64,000 bases of DNA, taken from assembly GCA_905331475.1 (NCBI GenBank), contig CAJNYU010000114.1, positions 186,001 to 250,000 of the forward strand, written 5' to 3'. Position numbers and translations under genes: made by a program. The notes beneath the pieces are model-generated. The model was not told the origin of the DNA. It did not search any database and saw only the letters and a list, made by a program, of their open reading frames with translations. Shown here one piece after another: positions 47,032 through 59,432 of this stretch; positions within the stretch are counted from its first letter, which is position 1, and every line of letters begins with the position of its first letter. This stretch comes from Rotaria socialis (Eukaryota > Rotifera > Eurotatoria > Philodinida > Philodinidae).

Positions 47032-48828
47032 GGTCTGACCAAAAGGTCTGCAATTAAAAAAAAACTAAAGAAAAAGAGAAAGTTCGGGTTTTATTTTATT
47101 AAATGTTGATGATAGTTGCCATGATTATATCTACAGTGGTGTGCAAAAATAATTGCCGTTAGTATTTGATAAAGTTACTCTACTGAACATGATGAATATT
47201 AAAAGTTCTTTTTCTACATAGATTATACATACACAAGAGTACACAAATATAATAATCGATAGCTAGCTTTTTTTTCCTTCAGCCAAAAAAGCAGTAAACA
47301 CTAGCTTCATCAATACACTCAAATAGCTTAAGATCGCTTTGTCCATGTACATGGATTATGTTCTAGTCTAAAATGTGTGTTTGGAGAAGAGTGGAAGATG
47401 CTATGAACCTTCTTTTGGATCAAGGTCCAGTAGCCGGAGTTTCAGCTCGATACGATGTCTTCTCGATTTTTAAAGCGAGAAAGAAATGCAACACAACCTT
47501 CTCAAATTTTGACCTCTATTTGATGCTGAAGATGAATTTTCAGAATTTGTTTACGTGGGAAAAAAATTTTTCTACTTGCCGATGTCTGTCTACTATCGAA
47601 ATTTCAAGCCGGTCAGACAAGTCGGTGTCGAGATAGTTAGAAAATTTGGTCCGATCGCCATTTTTTCTGGCAATTCTACACACCGTGATCCTCCGTTTTT
47701 TTTTACAATGCCGTGTCGTTGGACCTCATTTGCATTTCGTTAGATACTATGGACGTAGGGTTTTTTAAGAAGACGATTTTTCGTGCCGCTACGATTGCCC
47801 TAGTCGTGGTAGTGTAATATGACTGTTTGATATTCTAGAAAAGCGGTAGATACTCGAATCATGATGTCTCTCGCTCTACTGAACGACACTCTTTGAGGAG
47901 TCCCGCTCTGATTAAAATCTATAGCACATCCTTAATTACTGATAAAAGTTTCAGAAGAATCCGTTCATGCGCTTCACATATATGACTCGAGACAATGCGT
48001 AGGTGCAACGACAATGTTTTTCTGCCCTTCACTGTATATCAAGTTGAATGCTTTCTAACAGTTTGTTAAACGTTTTTTTGAACTCTTTTTCGAAAATAAT
48101 TTTCGTTACCTTGGATACCACATGAACTAATCATATTTCATTTATTTAATTAGTTCAACTACGTTCAATAGAATTGGTTAGCCAAAAATGACATGGAGTC
48201 AGGCCTGATGAATATGATGGATATGACATTATATTGATTCCTTCTTCTGTCATCTAATTAATAACATTGGATAATTATGGAGTCAACGATGATCGTCAAG
48301 CAATTTTGTACATTTTGACCCTGATATCTCTATTTGTTTCCATAAATCCGTTAACAAAAGGCTTCGGATAATTTTCAATATAATACTTGCGACCTACAGT
48401 CTTGCCTTTATCTACACTGAGGACTATTTGATGTAAAGAATATACTAAACAAAGTTTTGGTTAAAATCAGTCTTCATGAACAACAGTCTCTGGCGATTCA
48501 TCTCAAATAAGCCAGCTCGCATCAGATGACTTATGACTAACCTATCTCAAATAAATCCATATCCCATCACTAGTAGTGCTAGAACGCAGCTGCCATGATC
48601 AAACAAAATTTTCAAAACAATGAAATATGACTAGTCCATGTGGTATCCAAAGTACCTAAAATTGTTTTCGTAAAAGAGTTCAAAAAACTTTTAACAGATT
48701 GTTAGAAAGGATTCAACGTGATATATATATATATAATCATGGCAGCTATCATCAACATTTAATAAAATAAAACTCAAACTTTCTCTTTTTTTTAGTTTTT
48801 TTTAAATCACAGAACTTCTGGTCAGACC
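47032..48828. mobile_element. Palindromic TA-flanked DNA element, split by a Tc1-like insertion
   Basis: Outer ends are near-identical inverted repeats beginning GGTCTGACCAAAAGGTCTG and flanked by TA on both sides (47030-47031 and 48829-48830). Left-arm material (47032-47131, continuing at 48037-48140 beyond the insertion) pairs with the right arm (about 48610-48828); shared blocks include ATTTTATTAAATGTTGATGA, TGCCATGATTATAT and TGGATACCACATG. The arms are therefore over 200 bp each, interrupted on the left by the 901-bp insertion. No transposase was found; a non-autonomous mariner-type element is the best fit from the TA target. Confidence 0.85.
47134..48034. mobile_element. Tc1-like element nested in the palindromic element
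   Basis: Starts CAGTGGTGTGCAAAAATAAT and ends, read inward from the right, CAGTGAAGGGCAGAAAAAC. It is flanked by TA on both sides (47132-47133 and 48035-48036). CAGTG ends with a TA target are typical of the Tc1 group. Removing it restores the continuity of the host element's left arm (TTATATC on each side). Frames at 47373-47743 show no recognisable transposase motif, so coding capacity is lost or unrecognised. Confidence 0.82.
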
Positions 48829-48830
48829 TA

Positions 48831-49294
48831 AATATGTGATCTTGTTCTTCTTTTTTTTCTTCCTCTTTCTAATTTCACTATTAATTATCTAATTACGCCT
48901 ATGAACATAAATATATGTTTGCATTCTCATTGCAGAACGGATCCTGTAGTATACTTATTTTTTTGTGCTTGTTTTATATAAATGCTCTACAATTCGATAT
49001 GTTTCTTTAATCGGTATGATGTAATTCAAAATTTTGTGTTCGATGTTTACTTGAGTAACATTTTGACTCTTAAAAATTTTATCTGTGCAACTTTCGTGTC
49101 TGATGATAAAAATTGTTTTTCCTATCAGATCCTACACACGTACTGTGAAAACGGTTGCAGCATGCCAATTGAGAACATGTATGAATGTTGTAAATACACA
49201 TCAATAACTGTTTAGCACTCGAAGAAACACATGCATTTTTAAGTAGTGCCATCATATATTTATTTTATCTTTCCTTAAATCATAGCTGTACCAT
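48831..49294. other. Spacer between two transposons
   Basis: AT-rich; an open frame at 48982-49215 has no recognisable domain. Confidence 0.4.
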
Positions 49295-49296
49295 TA

Positions 49297-49712
49297 GTGA
49301 TCTGCGTGACCAATTCGTCGTGACCAACGCAATAAAAGATTATTCAATAACAGTTTCTACGGTGGTTGTGGAAAAATAATTCTAATTGATGTTTTGTGTT
49401 CAGAATTTCAAGCTCTTCAAAACGATACAAGAAGATTGAGGATACATTGAACTACCGTGGAGAAAACTTCCACACATTCGTCGTGACCAATTTTCGTTAC
49501 TACCGATCACGAAGCTTTCTGGTCACGACGAATATACCGCAGTTTTCTCCGCTGCAGATGAACGTATCCTCAATCTTCTTGTATCATTTTGAAGAGCTTA
49601 AAATTCTGAACACAAAACATCAATTAGAATTATTTTTCCACAATCACCATAAAAACTGTTATTGAATAATCTTTTATTTCTTTGGTCACGACGGATTGAA
49701 CACGCAGATCAC
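49297..49712. mobile_element. 416-bp fold-back MITE with TA flanks
   Basis: The two halves are inverted copies over nearly the whole length, with a centre near 49505. The left begins GTGATCTGCGTGACCAATTC; the right, read inward, GTGATCTGCGTGTTCAATCC. TA flanks both ends (49295-49296 and 49713-49714). TTCGTCGTGACCAA and its complement recur near the ends and centre. The apparent open frame at 49396-49665 is a by-product of the palindrome. Confidence 0.9.
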
Positions 49713-49714
49713 TA

Positions 49715-52033
49715 TGGATCATTGTTATCTGTTTTTATTAAATCTGTATCTAATTTTTTACTGTGTGGGTATTGCATGTTATTTCTAGCGGATTCCGATG
49801 AGCTGTTGACTTCCTATTAATTTCTAGTCAATTGTTTTGGTAGGCCAACTGGCTATCAAAGTATGTGTCAACGAATACTCAACAGTTATGTCAAAATCAT
49901 CCCATATAAGTGTCCATATAGTGCATTGAACAATCAAGTAAAATGAGCAACAATAACGGTAGAGATTAAATCTCAAATAGTTTTCTGGTTCATTTTCATT
50001 TTTAGAAGAGTTTTGGAATTATCATGTAAGCCCCCATGTGAAATAATTGATTCGTCAAATAATGTACTTTCAGTAATTTTCATTGAGAAACGTCGACGGT
50101 GTACGATTTCTCATAAACAGAAACTGGAGTATAATTTTGATTAAATTTAAGAAAATTAGTCGTTGGATTCCATCATCTTGCGATAAATCACTATCATAAT
50201 TATCTGTTTTAATACTTCAACACCTCGTATTTCTACTGTGAGACAGTATTTTGTTCAAACAAATATTTGATACGTTCTTATGATAATTCTATGTGTGCAG
50301 CAAAGAAGACTCTTTCTAATGAAGCTAATATTCTTTTCTCATATATTTTCTCATTTATATACTTAAAGTATAAATTTTCAAGACTTTGGTTGCAAAAGCA
50401 ATCTCTTCTTCAACAGTCTTCAATTCTGTTTGAAAACAACTCATTTCATTTTATTCTTGATAGACAAAAATTCTGTTTACGACAGTACGATGTTTGACTT
50501 CTGTATGAACATTAAATTTATTTATATAATCTAGATAAATCTCGGTTATATTGTTGATAAAACTGTCACATTTTAAAATAGACTCTATCAAGTTTACGGC
50601 GTCGATAATTACGTAGAATCAACTAGATATCAGAAAAATTCTTTCGTAACCTAATAGATTGAGTAAAACAAACATTTGATTTCAAAAATATTTATGCGTT
50701 AGAAGTGACAAAATAGGATCTGCCATTAACGTTAAAATCAGATTTGGACAAAGAATGTTTTTTGCTACTTTTTTTAAATAAAATTACATTTTTATTTCAT
50801 TGACACTCTACACGAAATCATTTTAAGCTGATTATTATGAGATAATAATCTATTAGATATTATTTTAGATGAGTACTTACTGTCTCTCGCATGAGCATTT
50901 TGTGTTACTGATAATGGAAATGATGAAGTTATCTAGAAGTATTCATGCAAGTAACTATAGCAATTAATATAGAATACAAATTCGTCGACAAATGCTTTTG
51001 CATCGTTGTTGCTAGTAATACAACAAAGCAGTAGAGCCCCACACGAGAATCAGAAGGTTGAAAGAGTGATAGTGCACTTTTTAAACTGACAGTACTCACG
51101 TGACTAATCTGGCGTCTCGCATTGCGTGAATATACATAAAAAAAACGTTCGAGTATTTTGCAGATTTACACTGCTCGTTTCACATTTTCGTGCATCTTAA
51201 ACACACGAAATATGAGTTACTGTTTTTATTGAATTGAACTACGATGCAATGCAATTCACTCGTTTTATTTTTCATTTAAATATTTTCTACCGATTGTTGT
51301 CTATAATAGAAATAGAACAAGCGCAGAAAAATTGCGTGCCAATTTTGTCCGACATATTGAAAAGATCGTGCTCATTTATTGTCGGTAGTTGCTCATGAAT
51401 CAGCTCATCAACAAGATTCGTGTGAGTAAGTCCCTTGCTTATATTCATGTAAAAAGACAAGTTGACATCTTAATAGGCTGACGTGTTGGTTAGAGCTCTG
51501 CAAAATAGTGATCTATGGTGTTGAGTATCTCAGTGAATTTTGATGTTCGCTGATCTTTCCTCAAAAATGGTTTCATGATTGATACTGTTGAAAACATCGA
51601 CAGTTTTTTTTCGTTCAACAAAGCTAATTGCTTCGAAATACAACTTGACAAACTTCTAGACTAAATCGATTTCGATGAAACCTGTCTTCGCAAACAACTG
51701 AAACATGCAGGTCACAAAAAAGAAGCATTGCGATGCTCTTTATCTTTACATAAAATAGATTATTAAGTACTTTTTGGTCGTTATCTACATAGCAAAATTT
51801 GCTTTTAAGTTCGGTAGCAACGTGCATCGATTTTACATGTCGAGATTTTCTCTTGTTAATTCTTTTTGTTGGAAAAAGGCACATTCATGCTGTTTTTTTT
51901 GCACCGTGTTGCATTTCATAATCTGTTAAACTATGCATTGCAGATAGATGATATTAAAGTAACATTTTTTCCGTTCTTCACTCATCCGGGTTTCTTCTAC
52001 GACAAAAAAGAGCACGTCATTACTAGTTCATCA
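49715..52033. other. Intergenic interval upstream of receptor D
   Basis: AT-rich; frames at 50267-50497 and 51624-51884 have no recognisable domain. An acceptor-like TATGCATTGCAG at about 51931-51942 may end a 5'-UTR intron of receptor D. Confidence 0.4.
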
Positions 52034-53549
52034 ATGGACCAGAGAGGTACAATAATTACTAGGGATGATACTGTTTCTTCTACAACTGATACACAAAAAC
52101 GAAGCGCAATCCAATTCGAATGCAAAATATGTGGAGCGGCTGCTTATTGCTCTTATGTGGGTGTTTTCACGTGCGCTCCATGTAAAATGTTCTTCAAACG
52201 AAATGCAGAGATTAATCAGGTCTGATGAAATAAATCTATATTTTAAGTCACCTCATTCTGCTTAGAAGCATCTCAAATGTGATTTTGGTGGAAACTGTGA
52301 AATTAACATCTTTAATCGTCACATCTGCTCGTGTTGTCGGCTGAAAAAATGTTTTGCACGTGGTATGCAAATTGAGTTATTTCGACCTTCAAGATCAATT
52401 CAGAAGAGAACAAATCGAAAAAAGAAAGAGATAGTTGAGCCGATGACAGAAAAGTCCAATGCTTTGGTAATGCTACCTTCGAGAAATCAACCGCCACAGG
52501 TAAGAGATTTCATTCTCTTTCCTTCTTTTTCTCTGACTCTTTGTGTAACTCAACTAGCGGTAGATTCATTATGTGATAACAAGTACTTTTTTCACAAAAA
52601 AATCGAGTATAAAGTCATTCGATTGCAAATGAATTGAACGCTAATAGGAAAACAGTCTGCAGGATAAGATTGGAAAAGCTCTTAAAGTTTAACATAATAA
52701 TAAGAAATTGAAGAAGACTAGTGTTCTTTTTATCTGACTGCACTATTTTGATAAGATATAAGTTATTTTCAATAAATTTTGTCTTGCCAAATTTAGCTGC
52801 CAACGTTGACTCTGTTACGATCCGATACATCCACATTAAGTATCGGCCAATGGAATCTTCTGTCTAATTTGATTCATTGCTACGACGAGCATGGTGGATT
52901 TTTGGTAGCTGAACGGTTCACAAGCGCACAGAATGCTCTGCCTCCCAAAGCGCGCTACAAATATGCGTCACTCAACGCACTTTATTCATCTTTAATGACA
53001 GGCTCTCAGCAGTTGTTCGAAAAGAATGCCGACTTTAAAGCATTAAGTGTGCATGATCGGTCACATTTGATTCACGGGAGACTAAAATATCTGGGAGGTA
53101 TCGGCGTATGTTTCATATTGTCCCATATTAAACTATTCGACAATCCGGTTTTCTATTCGGCTTCAGAGGCTGTTTATGGTTCGCCTGCAATGCAGGCTGG
53201 TAAAGCTACATGCGATTTAATTGATTCTGACGTTGTATTTGTCAAGCTCGGACTTTCAATCATTGGTTTTTCTACATTTGACTATACATTCTACACCAAT
53301 ACTGAGACGATCAATCTTGAAAATATCACAGCCGTGTTGCGTATCCAAGATGTGTACATTGAATTGGCATGGCGATATTTGGTATACAAATATGGTCACT
53401 CAAGAGCTGTTATTAGTTTTTCTAACCTTATACGGTGTATTTTTTCTGGCAATAAGTCGACAGTTGAAGCGATCGAACGTAAACAGTATACAGACATGAT
53501 CGATGCTATGATTAAACAAGCCAAACAGAGTCTATCACTCAATGATTGA
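52034..53549 (+). CDS. Nuclear receptor D (divergent, intact)
   Basis: Exons 52034-52219, 52266-52499 and 52797-53549 join in phase 0 to 390 residues; intron 1 is only 46 bp. Finger 1 uses Cys 30, 33, 47 and 50 (CKIC...CAPC) with P-box region CAPCKMFFKR. Finger 2 uses Cys 67, 73, 83 and 86 (CDFGGNCEI, HICSCCRLKKC), followed by FARGMQIELFRPSRS and a basic hinge. The ligand-binding domain starts after LPTLTLLRSDTSTLSIGQW and contains NADFKALSVHDRSHLIHGRL at the helix 3-5 position. It ends IKQAKQSLSLND, lacking both AF-2 and the PLWGK tail of B and C. It has the same three-exon plan as A-C but is more diverged. An upstream in-frame extension exists; the ATG at 52034 was chosen because it follows an acceptor-like site and gives a normal N-terminus. 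Confidence 0.88.
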
Positions 53550-54569
53550 TTGTTGTTTTTCTTCTGTGTTGTAACCTAGTGACTGTTTTCATTGTTATAT
53601 CTAATAAACAGAAGGCCGATATCAGGCGATTCTTATGAAAAACATCAAACACGTTTCTTACTACAATTGTGCTGAAAAATGTCATTGAAAATGATAAATG
53701 CGATACCAGAAAAAAAAATTATTTTCTTACTGTGCCACTTCAGTTCATCAGAATATATGATGGAAACATGATGATTCTGTTTTTTTTGATATTTGAGAGT
53801 GCTGTAACCGTTGAGATTCATTCAAGAACTATTCTGTAATGGAAAATATGATCCGTGCTGAAAATACTGAACTCCTGTCAACAAGAATGATCGATAAGGT
53901 TATAAAGAAATCAACTCTTCGATCAATTCTAACAGAGAATAACTATTTGATTTGTGTTTGTCTATAGACTTTCGTACAGGTAGTGTTGTCAATATTACCC
54001 ACATCCTCACTGTAGTATGATTTATTTGAAACTGGAACTTGATCGCAAATAAAACACCAGCAGAAAGATATGTACTCTCTTCAAGCTGCACACATCAATC
54101 TAGGATAAAAACATCATTATTTCTTAAGAGTCGAAATACATTCCTAAATATAAAATTGCCTTGGAGAAACTTCAATAAGAAAACTGTGTCTCCAGAATGA
54201 TTATATTGAATATGGTTGCATAGGCTTGATTTTTTAAACAGTGTTAAATACCCATAATAGTAACGATATTTAAAGGAGTTACAGTAAACTATTTTATTGC
54301 AAGCAACAAATCAAAAACTAAAAATTTACAGTACGACAGACAAATATTTAACAGAGAAAAACATTCCAGCAAAAAACAATTATTAATCTATTGAGACATC
54401 AACTGAAGTTCAACTCATAGGTAGATAAAAAAATAACTCTAAAAATCTATGAACTCAAGAAACTCAAAGAACTCATTGGTATGTCAAAATATATTCATAT
54501 TGTTTATGGCTTGAAGATGGTCCGTATAAAGATGAGGTAAACATCGTACGATATATAATACAATCATTA
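53550..54569. other. Intergenic interval after receptor D
   Basis: Presumed 3' UTR of receptor D, then AT-rich sequence without recognised genes. Confidence 0.4.
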
Positions 54570-54574
54570 ATTAG

Positions 54575-55005
54575 TAAAACCATAATTCAGGTAAAGAAAT
54601 CTTGTTGCAACTGTTTTTGGAAAGAGTTTTACTACAGAATAAAAGTGCTTTCGAGTAGTCACCCATCGTGGAATATTCCATGCCGATGTTGTTATAGGAA
54701 GTAGCCAAATCAGCATGCACTGAAGAACGCTTGTTGTAGGGGCAGGTTTGGAAAAACTTTTCCTTCCCGATGAAAGTGCTTTCGAGTATTCATCCTTTGT
54801 TTAAAACACACTGCCAATGTTGCTGTAAGAAGTAGTCAAATCAAGATGAACTTCGAAGGAAGTTTATTGCGACTGTTCGTGAGTCTTTTACGGCGGATTG
54901 AAAGTGCTTTCAAGTATTCGCCCATCGCAGAATACGCAATACCGATGTTGTTGTAAGAAGTAGCAATAGCAATATGAGTTGAAGAAAGCACCTTGTAGTT
55001 CATTT
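54575..55005 (-). pseudogene. Decayed TPR protein fragment (kinesin-light-chain-like repeats)
   Basis: On the minus strand three tandem repeats of about 42 codons can be read, in different frames. The first gives IAIATSYNNIGIAYSAMGEY then LKALSI, the second LTTSYSNIGSVF then a stop and DEYSKALSS, and the third HADLATSYNNIGMEYSTMGD then YSKALLF. ATSYNNIG...Y..MG.Y.KAL is the consensus of kinesin-light-chain-type TPRs. Frameshifts and stops between repeats show it is not functional. No start, partner domain or end could be found. Confidence 0.82.
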
Positions 55006-57408
55006 TTAGAGAACTGTTCGTTAGAAGAAAGTTCTCCTCAATCCTATCCTATGTGAACGGTATGGAAATAGAATGCGTCAGAGACAATCTAAGTAGTCGA
55101 TGATTCTTAAAGTTGACTCATTAGACAACTTGAGTTTAAACTGGCTTTATTGTGACGATTTCTGATGTATTGGAGGCTTATTTCATAGATGCTGAATATA
55201 AGCTTTATTTAAATATCAAAAGCCGTCTCTACAATGTATTTCTCACACTCCTTAAATACTGCTTCTTGATACATAGTTACCTTAAGGAATACTATAAACG
55301 CTACAACAGAAAAATACGGAATCCTCTGGGTAAAGACAAACTACATACTGCGCGTATCGAGTACAAAATCACGAGTGCATTTGTAAAATATGCACTGAAA
55401 GAACGAAAGAATGATTGAATACTGTGACAAGAAAGACATGCTTGAGTATTTCACTCGAAGGCTGCAACAATCCATGCATCTGGTTGAATTGTTACAATTA
55501 TCAGAAATGCGATATCACAGTAGGAGACAGACGCCTTAGGATTAGTAACACAAAATATAAATGGGATCGTTTTTAACTGACTTTTACTGATCATAATAGC
55601 GGCTGCATCTTGTTTGGTTTTGATGAGTAGACCATTATTGTCAGTAGGCGTTTTGCCACTTGCATTCTTTGTGTCACTAAGTAGGAGATTAGTAAGTTGT
55701 TCGTATCCTGTTAATTGGCTTTATTTTAAATATCAGCTACTTTGATCAGAAGATTTCGACTAACCCGTGCGTTGGATTTGGAAAACATGACATACTGAGA
55801 AGACGAAGACCTCTTTTCGTTCTCTCGCTACTAATTTTGTAGTTGTCACCGATGCTTTAGATATGTGTTGTTAATAGTTTTGAGAAGGACGCTAATGAAA
55901 TGTCGAACTGAGTGTCTCCTTTTATATCCCATTGGTCTCTTTTTAGATTTTTCTTTTTTTTTTCGTCGACTACTCGTAACAGAACGTCAGCATTTTTCTG
56001 TCGTCGTGCTTGAAACTATTACATAAGAAGAAACAGAAGAGAAATAAAGGTAGACCTTCATCGTCAATAACGAGGAATAATAAACAAAGTAGAGTTGTAG
56101 GCATGCTTTGACAATAAATGCAGTAGTGCGTAAAAGAAAAGAATAATTCGTTTTCTTCTTAGATTTAAAAGGTATCATCAATCTTTTTTTTTTTTGTTCT
56201 ACACTGATTCATATTTGCATTGACGAATCGAAAATGAAAATATAAAATTTCGTACGATGAAATTCATCATAGATTGCGTCATTCAATGATATCATAATAT
56301 TCTAACAGTTTCGCTTACATGTGTTCATTTGGCTCTGATGGTCATTTTTTATCTGATAGTTAGAACGTTTACTTCAAGTAAAGTGCACTGAAGCAAACAA
56401 ATTTTTCTAATGTCCTATGTATAACTCAGTATTTTGTTTTCTTCTCACTACTATAAATCAGCATGTGTTTGATACTAAATGTATCTTTAATGGCAAATAT
56501 CATTAGTCAGCAGAAAGATACACTTAAAAATGAGTCCAATAAAAACATCATTTTAAGAAGTAATGTTAAAATCGCACAGAACATACCCCTCAAAGGTATG
56601 CGTTCTATGTAGTATTTTCTTGTTGAGAAAGGAAGAACTTTGAAGTAAGTTGATTTAAGATTTTATTAATTTATAGCCGATTGGTTTCTTAATTCATTTA
56701 ACCTTTAAAAAAAACAAGAATAGTGTTCAGGAGCCAATGCAAAAGAGCCAATCAATAACGTTAAACTATATATATAACTCTATATGCTTATGTATTAATA
56801 CTGTTCTCCGTGTTATTTCCAGAAACAAGTACAATGACGCTCTGTTGATTGCGATCTTCTTTTATTCGATCGACATAAAAATATCAATACTATGAACTAT
56901 AAATAAATGAGCCAGTACTCCTCCGATATTCAAACTACATCAAATGAATAATCACTGTTGATGATAGAAGGGTCAATAGTTTCGTAATAAACGAGTAGCA
57001 GTGAAAAGAAAATTATAATCCTAACGCCAGAAAAGAAACAGCTATGCATATATATTGTTAAAGATTACTTGAACTCTGACACAGCTTGCCAGATTCAGAA
57101 AATTTTATCTTAATAGAGATTTATCATGTAGATTTTGCTTGTTAAATGAAATTTTCATGTGAAAGATTACAATTCGCTTTTTCTTTTCTTTTCTTTTTTT
57201 TTATCTTAAATGAAACATGAATTAAAAGTCTCAATGATAATATAGGTGAACATGGCGATATTGTGTTAGCTAGAAAGACCTCCAAATATCCTTGTTATTC
57301 ATAGTATATTTATTGAATAAATAAACTTAAAGGAAAAATTTAGTTTTTATAATAAGAATTGTTATCGAGTAAATCATGACGAATGGAATTCAGCTAAAAT
57401 ATTGTTAT
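55006..57408. other. Intergenic interval before the UGM gene
   Basis: AT-rich. A frame at 55152-55418 lacks an ATG start and has no known domain. A T-rich tract at about 57175-57205 precedes the 3' side of the UGM gene. Confidence 0.4.
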
Positions 57409-58920
57409 TTATCTATTTTGATTCGGTGGAAGCGAAGGTTCACGGCCAACGTTGTCACGTTTGGCATTAACAACATCTGGATATTTCAGTGTGAGTTCTT
57501 CAGTACCAAAAACAATTCGATCAATAGCTTCGACACCTAACATCATGGAATGATCTTGATTTGAGACTTCATATTTCCATGAACCAAATCGACCACGCGA
57601 ATAGATATTATGCGCTTCGAACTCTTCAAAAAGTGGTCCACAAAGTTGATCCCGACCAAAAAATGGCGTTGGATAACCATATTCCAATCGAATATGAAAG
57701 CGTGATAGGATTTTTGTATCATCATTAATTAATTTTGCATTTCTTAAACCTTGTTCTGTAATAGCAATAATATTATCGATGTCGACAGGCTTGTCAGGAG
57801 ATTCGGCTACTTCACACATAAGTGACCATTGTTCGCCTGGTTTCGGTACATGATAAGGCGAGTAATTAGAAAAAAGTGTAGCACGATAAAATGGACAATC
57901 ATCTTCCGGAAAGTACATCCAACATTTTGTTGCTAAATGTTCTGGTGGTTGACCGTCAAGTCCAAAGCCTAATATATGACTTGAAGAATAACGAAATTGC
58001 TTGGCTTTCTCAAGCAAATCATGGCGAGGAATTTTCGTTGTGCCTTCAACAACTTGACATAAGCAATCCATTGGCATTGTTGAAACAATAGCATCATAGG
58101 ATTCCGACGAACCATCACTATACGTAATTATCTTTTTAACAACGTCGATTTTGGTCACTTTCTTCGAAAATTGAAATTTTTCTTGTGGTAATACTTGAGC
58201 TAAGCGAGTCCATATTGCACCAGTGCCACCTTTCATTGGAAAACGAAATGTATTATTAGGTCCCCAACCGACTTCATCTTGGGCGAGTATAACATTCTGT
58301 ACGACACGTGATACATTAACTGTTGCAACGCGTTCACCCATCCATTCGACGTTCATCTTATCGGCGGTGTATGCCCACACTTTGAAATTGTATGGACGCA
58401 TGAAAACATCACATAGACCACGTCCAAATGATTGATCCATCCAATCAGCGAATGTTACAGGCTTTGAAAATGTTTGACGGCGACGTTCATTTTCGAGAAG
58501 ACCATCAATACAGGCAATGATTTCCTGTTTTGGTAGACGATGGAGATTTTGTTGTAATGGATACGGAATGAATGTACCACGCATCCATACCCATGCTTCG
58601 CGAATTTTATTGTTCCAATCTGTAGCATTCGGCAACAAGTAATCAAGTAAACGACTAAAATAAGCATAGTGAGAAAATATCACATGACCACCCATGTCCC
58701 ATAGAAAGCCTTTGTCATCAACAACTGTTCGAGCAAGACCACCAGCATCCAATGATTGTTCGACAACTGTCCAATCGACACTGGTATTACCTTCAAAAGA
58801 GAATAATTTTAATAGCCTTTCCTTATTTCATTAAAAAAATGAACCTTGACGTCGAATTTCTTCAGTACGCCAAGCAGCTCCTAGTCCACATGGTCCACCA
58901 CCAATTATTACAATCTTCAT
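57409..58920 (-). CDS. glf: UDP-galactopyranose mutase (eukaryotic type)
   Basis: FAD-dependent enzyme interconverting UDP-galactopyranose and UDP-galactofuranose, the precursor of galactofuranose in glycans; probably cytosolic. Minus-strand exons 58845-58920 and 57409-58790 flank a 54-bp intron and give 485 residues. The N-terminal MKIVIIGGGPCGLGAAW is the FAD-binding Rossmann motif. GGHVIFSHY (GGH at residues 59-61) and PYPLQQN are active-site segments. WAYTADKMNVEWMGERVA and, near the end, GRFGSWKYEVSNQDHSMMLG are hallmarks shared with the fungal and nematode enzymes (recalled from the family). Length is close to the usual 500 or so. Vertebrates lack the enzyme. It starts 512 bp from divergent calcineurin B. 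Confidence 0.95.
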
Positions 58921-59432
58921 CGTCTACCGCTACAGTGAAAATCTGAAGGAAACGTTTTTTTTTATAGTTGCATTTAGCATAAAGAAAAAAAAAGAAAAAT
59001 TGCAATGCATCGCTGCATTACATTTTTTTTCCTTCTTTTTTTTTCTCATCTTACATGCGTAAACAGAGAGAGAGAACGCTGAATTCACGTGAGTCCAACT
59101 AGTTCAAATATAGGGATTCATTTACCGTATGTAAATAGCAAAAAAGAAGAGAGAGAAAACGAGCGCTCTTTTTTGTTCTATAGCCGTGTGTCAGGCCTCG
59201 TCTTTTCGTAACAAAAGAAAGCGAGGCAATTTATCAAGGCTAACCAGTCTTTTATCATGGTTGATGTTATATGTACACGATACAATAATTACCAGTAATC
59301 ATGACAATAAACCCACCATAAAATGTCCGCAAAGTTTTTACTTTTCTTAATTTGACTTTGGCGCTGTATAAATTTAGTAATTGTATAATTTCTTAAATAA
59401 AAAAAAATAATCATCAGCATTTATATCAGTGA
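58921..59432. promoter_or_regulatory. Shared divergent promoter region of UGM and calcineurin B
   Basis: 512 bp between the two ATGs, with several poly-A/T tracts, an AG-rich run (59067-59075) and CAGTGAATGGG just before the calcineurin B start. No specific factor site is claimed. Confidence 0.5.

Noticed and set aside
47373-47743. Frames inside the Tc1-like element as a possible transposase
   Set aside because: I could not identify helix-turn-helix or DDE landmarks on either strand; the element is better described by its ends.
55152-55418. 88-codon open frame next to the TPR relic
   Set aside because: No ATG at its start, no domain, opposite strand to the TPR repeats.
57891-58435. Plus-strand frames opposite the UGM gene
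   Set aside because: Antisense shadows of a strongly conserved coding exon.
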